Of a stretch of DNA of 64,000 nt, positions 1 to 11,688 are shown piece by piece. The notes beneath the pieces are model-generated. The model searched no databases. It had not been told where the DNA came from and saw nothing but the letters and a program-made list of their open reading frames with translations. The stretch lies in the NCBI GenBank assembly GCA_963693315.1, contig OY856187.1:44420825-44484824 (forward strand). The letters are read 5' to 3'. Both the position numbers and the translations under genes were made by a program. How positions within the stretch are numbered: position 1 is the stretch's first letter; each line of letters starts with the position of its first letter. This DNA comes from Diogma glabrata. Lineage: Eukaryota; Arthropoda; Insecta; Diptera; Cylindrotomidae.

Positions 1-985
1 GAAAAATTCTGCAAGATATCTCTAATTCTAATTTCGCTGCACAGAGGCAGTGCTACCACAATAAAAAAAACAAAAACTACTTGAAGACTCAGATAAAAAT
101 CGATTATTTTGACATTTTGTTTGAAAATGAATTATTTTTTTTATAACTCAAATAAAAATGAATGATATTTTTTTGAAAATGAAATTATTTTTGTAATGAT
201 TATTTGTTTATAAAGATATTCAAATATTGTAAATAATCCAAATTATAAAATAATTAAAACTAATATTGTTAATAAATAAATTTTTGGGAAAGGATTATCG
301 GAAACAGTGGTATATGTAATTCGAACTTAAATTTTAATTTAGACATAAACGTTTTTACAGACAACGATTCAATTATTTTCTTCTATCTTTTAATTAAAAA
401 GCCAGTTTTCTTTATGGTCCAAATACATGTGCAGAAAGTCTGCACGCAGTGCTGCATGCATATCTGCATCTAAAATAGATGTGCAGAATTTTTATATATT
501 TGATGTGAAGAATTTTCGTAACAATGACAATTCGTGTTCTTACGTATTATGAAATAGTTATGAATGAAAGTTGTGAAAGAAAACTGTCTTTTTAATTAAA
601 AATAGAAAAAAATAATTGAATCGTTGCCTGTAAAAACGTTTATGTCTAAATTAAAATTTAAGTTCAAATAACATATACCACTATTTCCGATAATCCTTTC
701 CCAAAAATTTATTTATTAACAATATTAGTTTTAATTATTTTATAATTTGGATTATTTAGAATATTTGAATATCTTTATAAACAAATAATCATTACAAAAA
801 TAATTTCATTTTCAAAAAAATATCATTCATTTTTATTTGAGTTATAAAAAAAATAATTCATTTTCAAACAAAATGTCAAAATCATCCATTTTTATCTGAG
901 TTTTCAAGTAGTTTTTGTTTTTTTGATTGTGGTAGCACTGCCTCTGTACAGCGAAATTAGAATTAGAGATATCTTGCAGAATTTT
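1..985. repeat. Long inverted repeat (foldback), arms about 400 bp
   Basis: Positions 1 to about 405 reappear as reverse complement at about 585-985. For example, the tract with GTGGTAGCACTGCCTCTG near 930-950 mirrors CAGAGGCAGTGCTACCAC at 42-59, and TAAAAACGTTTATGTCTAAA near 632 mirrors 337-360. Arms differ by scattered substitutions and small indels, so the hairpin is not brand new. The loop (about 406-584) is itself one arm of a second inverted repeat. The left end may lie outside the window. No coding capacity is visible. It is probably a non-autonomous foldback element or two MITEs in opposite orientation. Confidence 0.85.
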
Positions 986-1237
986 TCTGCATGCAGAATT
1001 TACATGTAATTGCTCTCATATAACAACACATGTTCTAATTTCGCTGCATGCAGAATTCTGCACATGTATTTGGACCATTAACTTGCGACAACTTTCACTT
1101 ATAACTATTTCATAATACGTAAGAACACGAACTGTCATTGTTACGAAAATTCTGCACGTCAAATATATAAAAATTCTGCACATCTATTTTAGATGCAGAT
1201 ATGCATGCAGCACTGCGTGCAGACTTTCTGCACATGT
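416..1237. mobile_element. Foldback/MITE with TGCAGA-rich ends, overlapping the first hairpin
   Basis: The sequence at about 416-578 (starts GGTCCAAATACATGTGCAG) is repeated as reverse complement at about 1075-1237, ending CTGCACATGTATTTTGGGC. A third copy of the same end (TTCTGCACATGTATTTGGACC) closes at about 1076. The ends are full of TGCAGA/TCTGCA motifs. The 416-1076 interval has matching termini GGTCC...GGACC, which suggests one element end-to-end with a partial second copy after it. No ORF is visible. Exact element borders and target duplication are not resolved. Confidence 0.7.
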
Positions 1238-1240
1238 ATT

Positions 1241-2300
1241 TTGGGCATTATATATATTATTATTTAAAAACCTATTTCAAACGACTATTATTTAATGTAT
1301 AAAACATAATATTATAATTTTATAAAATTGTTTAATTTTTAGTAAAAAAAAATACAAAATATGAGAAAACTTATAAAAATATTTAGTAATGAAGAGTAAT
1401 AAAATAAAAGTTTTTGTTTTATTTTTTTTAAATACGAAAATTAAAATAAAATACAAAAGATTTTAATATTTTATTTTCTAATTTAATTCTTAAATAAATG
1501 AAAACGGTTGTTCCAATTTTCACCTAACCTAAACTAACATTGAGATAAAAGGATCGATCTCCGAACTACTTCTTTTCTCTTAAAAAGTGCTGATTGCGTT
1601 TGACTAAACGAATGATATTCATCTCATCTGTTCTGAGCACTTTTCTTCAAATAGCTGGAATACAATCCTGTGTTTGCACAATAAATGACACAGTATAAAA
1701 ACATCATCAACAACTCGGCATCAGTGAAATGCAGTGGCTGCAACAAGTGAGGTCAACTGAGGAAATGCTGAGCTCGTCCCCCTCAAATTGTTGAAATCCA
1801 ACTATAAAGCCACACCCATAATAGCACACCACGTAACAACAATATAGCTATATGGTTAGCATTCCATAAACAACACCAGATCCAACAGTTCAGCTGTACC
1901 GGTATTACAGGACGAATTAACGAAATCATGCACTCCATGAAAAGATGCATCATTCAATTATCAACCACAAAGGGCCAAAACTCAAACCAAATATAAATGC
2001 GACAGATTACTACATAGATAGATTACTACATAGTATTAGCAAGGACTTTTATGTAGGTACAAAAACTTTTCTTTCGTATTTTATATTGTCTTTCAATCCA
2101 CAAGAATTTTTTCTTAGTCAAATTTCTCAACAAAAATTTTCAAAAAAATATATTTGCAACATATGAAGACGGTAGCAATTTTTGCATTGTATATATATGA
2201 TTACAAGTATTTGTTTATTCATTTTATTTTAAAAATGCAGGGCCCAGTTTTTATTTTTTGTGAAAAATGGACTAGTAAAGCTTGTTGCCTATATAAAATT
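1241..2300. other. Intergenic, no gene recognised
   Basis: AT-rich to about 1500, then a more balanced stretch (1500-1940) with no ORF I can assign. A TATAAAA at about 1695 is followed by a CATCAGT-like motif and could be a chance promoter-like sequence. Nothing in it supports a gene. Confidence 0.5.
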
Positions 2301-2308
2301 GCTGATCT

Positions 2309-4614
2309 CAGCGCTGTAGTTACGCAAGTGCAACAGGTGCAATCGCACTGGGCCCCTTAGTTTTTGGGGCCCCAAATAGTAAATACATTAGAAAAACTTC
2401 TCCAATAGTCAAAAAAATACCAAGAATTGAAAGAAAAAACAAAGATGAAAATTCAAAATGTTTAACTTTCAAACAAATCTAGTTAAATCTATGATTTCAT
2501 TTAAAACAAATATACATAAAATTCAGTTGCTTTTTTTGCTGTTTGTTTTAGAGGAACTTTTTCGAGGAAGCATTTATAGGAAGCAACGAAAAACTGTTTG
2601 AACCGAACGAATAATTGTAATTTTTTGCGAGTAATTGAATTGATTGCTGATTTTGTTCTAGAACTAAAAATGCATTTACAGTCAATAACTGAAACGGAAA
2701 AAAAGTACCATCATATTTTTCACCGATGGTTCAAAACGAAATTATCTTGCAACTAGCTTCTAGAGTTTTACATATATTAGTCAGTAATATTAAATCATCG
2801 AAGCTTTTTTCCGTAATAATAGATTCTACACCGGATGTTTGCAAAAAAAACCAGTTGTCCATTATTATTCGGTATGTCAAAATAGCGGACCAAAAGCCAA
2901 GTGTACAAGAAAGTTTCTTAAGCTTTGTAAATATATTGTCCTCAACCGGCGAACATTTTGCACACGTCTTTATTGAGGAATTAAAAATATTATGAATCGA
3001 AATTGCTAATTTTCGTGGTCAGTCATACGACAACGCAAGCAATATGAAAGGAGAATATAAGGGAGTGAAAAGACGAATTTTAGAAATTGGAAACAAAGAA
3101 TGGTATACGCCATGTGGTGGACACAACATCAATCTAGTGATAGGAGATAGTGTTAAACACACTACTAAAAGTCAAAATTATTTCACTACATTAAATAATT
3201 TATACAAGATTTTTGCTGCATCGACAACGCGATGGGCCATTTAAACAAAATATTTAAAAATTAATTTGAAGACCCCCAGCCATACTCGATGGGAATATCG
3301 CTTTAAGAGTATAAAAGCCGTGAAATATCAGATAAACGAAATTAGTCTTGCATTAGATGAACTTAAGAATAGTTATCCAGATTGCAAAACTGTTGCTGTA
3401 TCTAAAAAAAACAAATAAATTCTTATGAATTCATTGTAATGACAACAATTTGGTATCAATTGTTATCAAAGCTTCACATCTTCAGCCGATTGCTTCAACG
3501 AAAAGATATGGCAATCAATATTGCATTACAACATACAAGGGCTATGTTATTATCGCTTGCTGACTTAAAAAACAATTTCCAAGAGCTTATAAAAGAAGCA
3601 CAAGAAATATCGTTAGCAATAAATGTATAGCACAGTTCACCGAACGGCCTGCACGTGATATCCAAATATTAACCAGTAGAAACAGAGAATGTTTCGATAA
3701 ATCACCAGAACCTAGCCGAGTACGTAATCTCAAATGATTAGCTGACTATTGTTATTATACAGACCCAAAAAATAAAGCAAATGATAAATATGACACTATA
3801 GATGCTATTAGTACAGTCTCTAGATGATATACCAAATGAAGGAATTGAACTCCCAGAAGAAGAAATTAAACCAATTCAATTTTGTGATGATATTGATATA
3901 GGTGAGCTCATTCCTGAAATTGACGATAATTGTAGCCATCTAAACCTTACTGCTGAAAATAAATTTAAACAATCTTATTTTAATAATTTAAATCGTATAG
4001 TTCTTTAAATGAAATTTTCGGTTTTCTTTTCGATAATAAGAAGCTAAAAACTATGAATACAAATGCATTCAATACTAATTGTACATATCATAGTCAAACA
4101 CTAAGAAGGGGATATTGAAGACGAGGAGTTCAAAACTGAACTTTCTATTTTAAGATATATTTTAGAAGATAATTATACTATTATAGAAAATTTGGAATTC
4201 ATTCTAGAAAGGAATTTGGAAGAATTATATCCAAATGTATATATCGTTTATAGAATAATTTTAACGATACTAATAACCGTTGCTCATTGTGAACGGTCGT
4301 TTTCAAAACTGAAATTAATTGAAAATTATTTACGGTCAACAATGTCACAAGAAAGGCTTTCTGGATTAGCAATACTGTCAATTGAAAATGCAACAGCCAG
4401 AACAATTAATTATACATAATGACATAATTGATGAATTTGCCAGCAAAAAAGCTAGAAAAATTCCTTTATAATTTCTGCATATTTTTTTAAAGTAAAAACC
4501 AATAAATATGAATTCAATAACATTTTTTTAAAAAAATGTTTTATTGTCTGCGACTGCATAGGGCCTCTTAAAGACGCTGTGCACAGGGCCCCTAAAAGTT
4601 AAACTACGGCGCTG
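2309..4614 (+). mobile_element. hAT transposon (ZMYM/Tip100-like), 8-bp TSD
   Basis: The element is bounded by a perfect 8-bp direct duplication GCTGATCT (2301-2308 and 4615-4622), which is the hallmark of hAT insertion. Its termini are CAGCGCTGTAGTT at the left and, read inwards from the right, CAGCGCCGTAGTT, so 12 of 13 match. GC-rich GGGCCCC blocks lie just inside both ends, as is usual for this hAT group. It encloses a decayed transposase on the plus strand. At 2.3 kb and without an N-terminal zinc-finger region it is a dead or non-autonomous copy. Confidence 0.95.
2640..4430 (+). pseudogene. hAT transposase pseudogene (ZMYM1-like)
   Basis: Fragments in different frames follow the normal order of a hAT transposase. 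A catalytic-domain start SVIIDSTPDVCKKNQL lies at about 2810-2860. The CGGHNINLVIGDS motif (C..H..NL) is at about 3110-3150. A serine/threonine-rich STTRWAI segment is at about 3217-3240. The C-terminal dimerisation block with AHCERSFSKLKLIENYLRST is at about 4279-4340. The N-terminal zinc finger (BED/TTF type) is not seen. Stops and frameshifts separate the pieces: open stretches are 2726-2995, 3044-3244, 3439-3630, 3802-4008 and 4192-4419. In the family this protein excises and integrates the element by a DDE mechanism. This copy cannot encode it. Confidence 0.88.
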
Positions 4615-4622
4615 GCTGATCT

Positions 4623-5420
<798 letters not shown>

Positions 5421-5658
5421 TTCGGCCGTCCTGAAAACTAGCCGACCTCGGCTATCTTCTAGGTTTATGATGATCTCGTCTTCAAATCGTCTTAAAGGTT
5501 TCTTTTCGTCTTAATACATCTTCCACCTGTCGTCTTCATCTCAGGCGTCGTCTTCTCCTGTCGTCTTTATCTCAGGCATCGTCTTTAGTGTTAGATCATC
5601 TTATTTTCTTGACATCAGTTTTGGATTTGGAAAAAAAAGAAATATGAAAATTGTGTTT
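5421..5658 (-). other. 3' non-coding region of the gypsy element
   Basis: A 238-bp stretch between the Gag-Pol stop and the 3' LTR. It contains a short imperfect tandem of CTCAGGCRTCGTCTT-like units (about 5530-5590). A strong polypurine tract is not obvious: the minus strand next to the LTR reads CAGGACGGCCGAA, a weak candidate. Confidence 0.6.
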
Positions 5659-8600
5659 TTATTCTTCGTTGTCTTCGTGTTGATCGTTGTTTGTATCATC
5701 CTCTTGGTCTTCGTTATCTTCATCAGATTCAGATTCATCGGATGTAATTTCGTGGTACCATCTCTTCATGTACTCAGCACAGGAACTAGTGGAGATTGGA
5801 CCCTCTTGTTGTCCAACTTTAATTACGTCGTACCTCTCGTTTCCTTTGACTTTGACAACTTTGTAGGGACCCAAAAACTTAGGATACATTTTTAGACCAC
5901 TGCCGAATTGTGTCCTTTTGATGGCTACCATGTCTCCTTCTTTATATTGGGTTGCAGGTTTTCGTCTTCTATTATATGCGCGCTGATTCTCTTCCTGTAT
6001 TTGTGTTATGTTCTTCTTCGCTTGCTCTCTTGTGATATTTCTTTTTTGGATAAAACAATTGGCGACTTCCTCCTCAAGAATTTCTGCCAAACGGACATCA
6101 GTAGAGGTTTTCATCGGTACCCCAATCAAAAGATCAAATGGCGTCTTCTTCACACTTCTCTGCCAACTGCAGTTCAGGTACTGTTGTAGTGTGAAAACGT
6201 ATTTATACCAATCCCCCGGATTACCTATGGATAACTTTGTTAGTGCTGGGATGATGATTTCGTGGACCCTCTCAACTTGGCCGTTCCCTCTTGGTACGCC
6301 TGTAGTTATCATCACATGCTCGATTTTGTTTTGCTTGCAGTAATCTTCAAAATTCTTTGATGTAAAAGCTGTCCCTCTGTCTGTCACCATACGTGCTGGA
6401 TTTCCAAAAACCCCTTGTTGTACATCGAGTTTTGATATAACTTCTGCTGTTGTCGTAGATTTCACCGGATAGAACCACACAAATTTGGTGAACGCATCTA
6501 TAACAGAAAATATGTATTTATAATTTTTATTTGTGCTCACCAAGGGCCCATGATGATCCAAGTGGTAAGTCATAAGTGGTACATCATCTTTTGGTATTGA
6601 ATGCAGGAAACCTTCTTGCTTTCCTCTCTTCCTTTCGGCCAATATACACGGGATACAGCATTGTCGACAAGCTTCACACATCTTTCGCAGCTTTGGAATA
6701 AAATAGTCTCGCTTTATAACTTCTTCCATCTTCTTGACTCCAAAATGACCTTGTTCGTGAATCGTCTTGATAAGTTCTTTCTGCATCGTCTTCGGTATAC
6801 ACAGGAAGCTTCTTCCTTCATCATCTTTTTTGTATAGGATTTCTTGTTGAATGAAATAGTTTTCATATGAACCAATTGCCAGAAGAGAAAAAATAACTTT
6901 AAATAAATCGTCGTCTTTCTGAGCTGCTTTCACCTTGTCGATAATGCTATTTGTTATCACCATAACAAAAGCATTTCTACTTAGCGCATCTACATGTCGC
7001 ATTTTACTTTCAGGGCGATGTTCCATTTGGTAGTTATATTCTTGTAACATTAAAGCCCATCCAGCTATTCGTGGCAAAATTTCTTTTTTATCCATCGTCA
7101 TTTTAAATGCTGCACAATCAGTAACAATTTTAAATCGTATTCCGAGTAAATATACTCGGAATTTTTTCACCGCTAGCACAACTGCAAGTGCTTCCAACTC
7201 GTAGCTTGAGTATTTCTCCTGTACTGGTATTGTCTTCTTGCTAAAATAACAAACAGGATGGAACTGCAAATTTTCGGAATTTTTCTGTAGTAGCACTGCC
7301 CCAAAACCATATTTGCAGGCATCCGTGTGTAACTCCGTCTCTGCTTCTGGGTTGTAAATTTGTAGAATTGGTTGTTCCACCAGCAGCTGCTTTAACTTCT
7401 CGAATGATTCTTTCTCCATAACATTAAACTGGAACTTAACATCCTTCCTCAATAGATTGCTTAAAGGCCTGGCAATGATAGAATAATCTTGCACAAATCG
7501 TCGAAAGTATCCAGTAAGCCCAAGGAAACTTTGCACTTTCTTTCTAGAGTTTGGTTCTGGAAATTTTCTAACAGCGTTTGTCTTAGTTATCGATGGTTTT
7601 ATTGACCCTTCTTCAACTTCGTAGCCTAAATACTGTATTCTTCTGAAAAGAAATTGACATTTTTTCCAATTAATTATTAACCCATATTCACCAGCAATTT
7701 CTAGAGCTTCTTGAAGTCTTTCAATTCCTTCTGCAACGTCCTTGGCTGGAATAATTATATCATCCATATAAATCAAAACATGATTTTTCACAGACATTGG
7801 ATGAAACACATAATTAATGAAGCGTTGGAAAGCTGCCGGGGATGTACTTAAGCCAAACGGTGCTTTCAAAAATTGATATTGATTGCTCGGCGTGACAAAA
7901 GAAGTGAATTTTCTGCTTTCAACAGCAACATCCACGTGGAAAAATCCGTTCTTCAAGTCCAGAGTTGTAAATATTTTTGAACTATATAGCTGATCGATTT
8001 GGTCGTCTATTAATGGCAGTGGATATCTGTCCATGACAATATCCTTATTAAGTCTTCTGTAGTCAACACAAAGTCTTTTCGTGTTATCTTTCTTGTTGAC
8101 TAGCACAATTGGACTGGCATATTCGGATCGACAAGGTTCGATGATCTTTTTGCTCAACCATTCTTGAATCGTCTTATCGACTTCTATTTTTTCAGCTGGT
8201 GCTAAACGTCTTGGTCTCTGTGAAATTGGATTATCAGATTTAAGTAAAATACTTAGCTTTATAGGTGTGGTTTTGCAACCGTCTTTTGGTGTATTTTTGC
8301 GAACCATTTCTTCCACTACCTCAGCATATTCTTTTTCTCCAATATTTAGATCGAGATCCATTGGAACGTTGAAACAACTCAGCATCTCCTTTTCTTCTTT
8401 CTGTATTCTGTCTATCGTTGCTTCGGCTCCATCTATTGTAATTCTTGTTCCTTGAAGCACATTCTTTCCTATGATCATTGGATGGTGCATATTTTCAGTT
8501 TGAACCTTAAATATTTTTTCATTAAAAATTTCTCCATCTATTTCTATATCTGCATAAAAATATCCAGCCGTCACAAGTGTTCCTTTTCCAAGACCGTTGA

Positions 8601-9747
8601 ATCTTAAGGCATAAGGTTGCGTCTTCGGTGAACCCACTGACCGATAAGCTTCTTCAGTTACAAAAGTTGCATCGCTACCTGTATCGATTAGCGCTTCCAG
8701 TTTATGACCATCAACTGTAACAATTTTCGTGGAACTTGTGGTTGTACCTAAAATTGTAGCAAATCCAACTTTAAGTCGTGATGGACAATTAGTAGCTAAA
8801 TGACCAAATTGATTGCAATGAAAACATTTAGGTCCATCCGCTTTTTTCTCACAATCCCTAGATTTATGGCCTGGTTGACCACAGTTAAAACAGCTTTGTA
8901 CCCTTTGTCTTTTACCATTAAAACTGTTATGATGCGTAGGCTGTACACTTGTTGGTTTATAATTTTCATACAACTCTAATTTCATCTTAAATTCTTTTAT
9001 ATCTTTTGCACCATAAAGTAACATTTTGTTTTCTCTAGAGTCGACTATTCCGTCAATAATATATTCGATTATTGATAATTCGTCGAGTCGAATCTGAGAT
9101 CCTATTTCTCGCATTGCCAGCATATAGTCATGTAATGATTCGTCTTTTCGTCGTTTTCTTGCTTCTAGCTGTTTCATTACTTTTCTACTATGCGGTTCTG
9201 AGTGAAATTCATCTATCAAAAATTCTTTAAGTTCATTCCAAGTATCTATGTCTGACCTGTATCTAAGTGCCAACTTTGCCGATCCTACCAGTGACTTTCG
9301 ACCATACACAAATAAATCTTCATCGGACCACCTAACACGTCTTGCTACTCGTTCTGTATCCGCTATCCATGATTTTATTGCGTAAGCATCACTACCACTG
9401 AACTTATTTAACGCACCTTCCATGTCACTGTACGAATAACGACTTTCAACTCGCGATGGACTATTTTGTTGTTTTAATACAACATTCTCGGCACGTAACT
9501 GCTCGATTACATCGTCTTTTAATTTTAATTCATTTAATCGCGCAACTTCGAGTTCTTTATTCTTTTCGGCTAAATGTTTATCGCGCTCTTCAATTTCTTT
9601 GTCTTTCTTTAACAAACTTTCTTGCAGTTCTCGAATAACTGCAGAAATATTTGCATTCGCATTGTCTAAACTAGTGCTATTAAGATTTAGTTCATCATCT
9701 TTATCAACATTATCACTTCTACGTCTATTTTTAATTTTACGCGGCAT
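5659..9747 (-). CDS. Gag-Pol polyprotein of Ty3/gypsy element
   Basis: A single frame of 1362 codons from the first ATG (MPRKIKNRRR, 9747). An in-frame TTG 37 codons upstream is less likely as a start. Order of domains: coiled-coil-rich N-terminus (34-94), Gag core, two CCHC zinc knuckles (286-299 and 308-321), aspartic protease with DTGS (355-358), reverse transcriptase with YMDD (660-663), and RNase H residues D809, E850 and D877. The integrase follows, with a His/Cys zinc-binding region from H997/H1001 and a DD35E triad D1064, D1123, E1159. Then come a GPY/F-type module (GPY 1293-1295) and an acidic tail (1336-1362). There is no envelope frame and no chromodomain. Gag and Pol share one frame, so no frameshift is needed for Pol. 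All catalytic motifs are present with no internal stop. It makes a cytoplasmic particle that copies the element's RNA and integrates the DNA. The exact lineage is unresolved. Confidence 0.96.
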   Translation of the reverse strand: MPRKIKNRRRSDNVDKDDELNLNSTSLDNANANISAVIRELQESLLKKDKEIEERDKHLAEKNKELEVARLNELKLKDDVIEQLRAENVVLKQQNSPSRVESRYSYSDMEGALNKFSGSDAYAIKSWIADTERVARRVRWSDEDLFVYGRKSLVGSAKLALRYRSDIDTWNELKEFLIDEFHSEPHSRKVMKQLEARKRRKDESLHDYMLAMREIGSQIRLDELSIIEYIIDGIVDSRENKMLLYGAKDIKEFKMKLELYENYKPTSVQPTHHNSFNGKRQRVQSCFNCGQPGHKSRDCEKKADGPKCFHCNQFGHLATNCPSRLKVGFATILGTTTSSTKIVTVDGHKLEALIDTGSDATFVTEEAYRSVGSPKTQPYALRFNGLGKGTLVTAGYFYADIEIDGEIFNEKIFKVQTENMHHPMIIGKNVLQGTRITIDGAEATIDRIQKEEKEMLSCFNVPMDLDLNIGEKEYAEVVEEMVRKNTPKDGCKTTPIKLSILLKSDNPISQRPRRLAPAEKIEVDKTIQEWLSKKIIEPCRSEYASPIVLVNKKDNTKRLCVDYRRLNKDIVMDRYPLPLIDDQIDQLYSSKIFTTLDLKNGFFHVDVAVESRKFTSFVTPSNQYQFLKAPFGLSTSPAAFQRFINYVFHPMSVKNHVLIYMDDIIIPAKDVAEGIERLQEALEIAGEYGLIINWKKCQFLFRRIQYLGYEVEEGSIKPSITKTNAVRKFPEPNSRKKVQSFLGLTGYFRRFVQDYSIIARPLSNLLRKDVKFQFNVMEKESFEKLKQLLVEQPILQIYNPEAETELHTDACKYGFGAVLLQKNSENLQFHPVCYFSKKTIPVQEKYSSYELEALAVVLAVKKFRVYLLGIRFKIVTDCAAFKMTMDKKEILPRIAGWALMLQEYNYQMEHRPESKMRHVDALSRNAFVMVITNSIIDKVKAAQKDDDLFKVIFSLLAIGSYENYFIQQEILYKKDDEGRSFLCIPKTMQKELIKTIHEQGHFGVKKMEEVIKRDYFIPKLRKMCEACRQCCIPCILAERKRGKQEGFLHSIPKDDVPLMTYHLDHHGPLVSTNKNYKYIFSVIDAFTKFVWFYPVKSTTTAEVISKLDVQQGVFGNPARMVTDRGTAFTSKNFEDYCKQNKIEHVMITTGVPRGNGQVERVHEIIIPALTKLSIGNPGDWYKYVFTLQQYLNCSWQRSVKKTPFDLLIGVPMKTSTDVRLAEILEEEVANCFIQKRNITREQAKKNITQIQEENQRAYNRRRKPATQYKEGDMVAIKRTQFGSGLKMYPKFLGPYKVVKVKGNERYDVIKVGQQEGPISTSSCAEYMKRWYHEITSDESESDEDNEDQEDDTNNDQHEDNEE

Positions 9748-10030
9748 TTTGCAATTCCAAATAATACAAAAAAAGTTTTTTTTTTTATTCTTAATATTTA
9801 TTAATAAAAATTGAAAATGCAAAAAACTGGTTAAATCGATGAATCGACACAACAGCAAAAATTAGTTTTGTTAATTCAAATACCGTTTTATTTTGTTATT
9901 CTTATCACAAATTTTATAATCACACAAAAAAACATTTGTTCATTTAATTTAATACACTTAGGAAAGAAAAATTTGTTCTTACGCTTGTTGGTGTTTTACC
10001 AACAATTTTTCCTCGATGGTCGTTGGCAAT

Positions 10031-10044
10031 CGGTTGAGCCCCCA
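10031..10044 (-). promoter_or_regulatory. Primer-binding site (tRNA-Pro) of gypsy element
   Basis: The plus strand reads CGGTTGAGCCCCCA, so the minus-strand site is TGGGGGCTCAACCG, starting 3 nt after the 5' LTR. This equals, in all 14 positions, the 3' terminus of the tRNA-Pro(UGG) encoded at 33763-33834 plus the added CCA. It would prime minus-strand DNA synthesis. Confidence 0.9.
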
Positions 10045-10047
10045 ATT

Positions 10048-10470
<423 letters not shown>

Positions 10471-11688
10471 AAAATGTGAAATATATATATAAAATATGAA
10501 TGTGTGAATGGATATGAATATGTGTGTATAATTTTCTTTGATTTACTTTCTCCTAGAGTTATTTTCGTGACGTCATACTTTTCATTCACAAATATTCAGT
10601 ATTATTACGTCACTAAAATACTATATTGTGTAGGTAGGTAGCGTTTGCTCTAACAACCTACGTAATATTAGCAAAAAAGAATTTTTTCACGATAATGTGT
10701 TGTGGGTGTTATTATTTTACTTTTATTATTTGATTAAAAGGATACAAATTTGAATTTTTATCTCTTTACAGGGTTTTCTGACTTTTGAATAATTAAATTG
10801 GTTAAACTTTATGATTCATGAAATTGGAGTTTTTGTATTGTATCAAGAGATGAAAATCGAAATAATTTTGTATCCGTTGAGATCAAGATGTGAAGATAAT
10901 TAATGAATAGATATATTTACAACTTCGAATACATATAGATTATATATTCAGTCCAAAACAGATAATTACAGAGGTCTACCAGATATTTAAAGTTACTAAA
11001 GGAGATGTAAATATTAATATTATTTTTAATGTAGTTTCATAGACAGAGATTTCTTATCGTGGTGATGGATTGGTTGCAACTTATTTTATCCACGATATTT
11101 AATTTTTTGGAAACTCAAATATCTTACACATTATAGATACGGATCCTGAAACTTCAAATATGTGATTGGTGCAGTTCCAATAAAAAGTTCCTTTTTTCAA
11201 AAACATTTCCTATGAAGTTTTCCCAACTGAAATTAACAAACTCACTCCTAACAAAAATTGCTTGGTTTTCAACATAGAATTAGTTAAAAAAAATAATAGA
11301 ATAACCGAACAACTTTTCACTATTTTATAGATTTTCTTCAAATCGCATGCGTCACAATTTTCTTTTAAAAATATTCCAACTTTTTCATAATATCACAGTA
11401 AAACCTGAATTTCCACTCAGTTTATAAATAAATTTCTTTGTGAACAAATATTCAGTTTTAAATTTAGGTTGAAACCAAATTGATATTTAAACCATAAATT
11501 TATTAGAACGATTGTTAAAAATTAGTGCATAGGAATATACATATCCAAAATTTAAAAAATATAATTTCATTAATAGAATTATCGAAAAATAATTTTTTGA
11601 GAAAAAGTGATAAAGTTACTAAAGTAATTGAGATAATTTATTGAGTTAAAAAAATTAAAAGAAAAGTGTTAAAAATAATTAAATTATA
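10471..11688. other. Upstream region of the LAMP gene
   Basis: AT-rich DNA without an ORF I can assign. It must contain the 5' UTR and promoter of the gene starting at 11689, but I see no clear core promoter element. Confidence 0.4.

Noticed and set aside
1690..1720. TATAAAA followed by CATCAGT-like sequence as a promoter
   Set aside because: No downstream gene. Expected by chance in AT-rich DNA.
9748..9858. 37 extra residues at the N-terminus of the gypsy Gag-Pol
   Set aside because: The upstream start is TTG in leader sequence. The first ATG at 9747 begins a typical basic Gag N-terminus.
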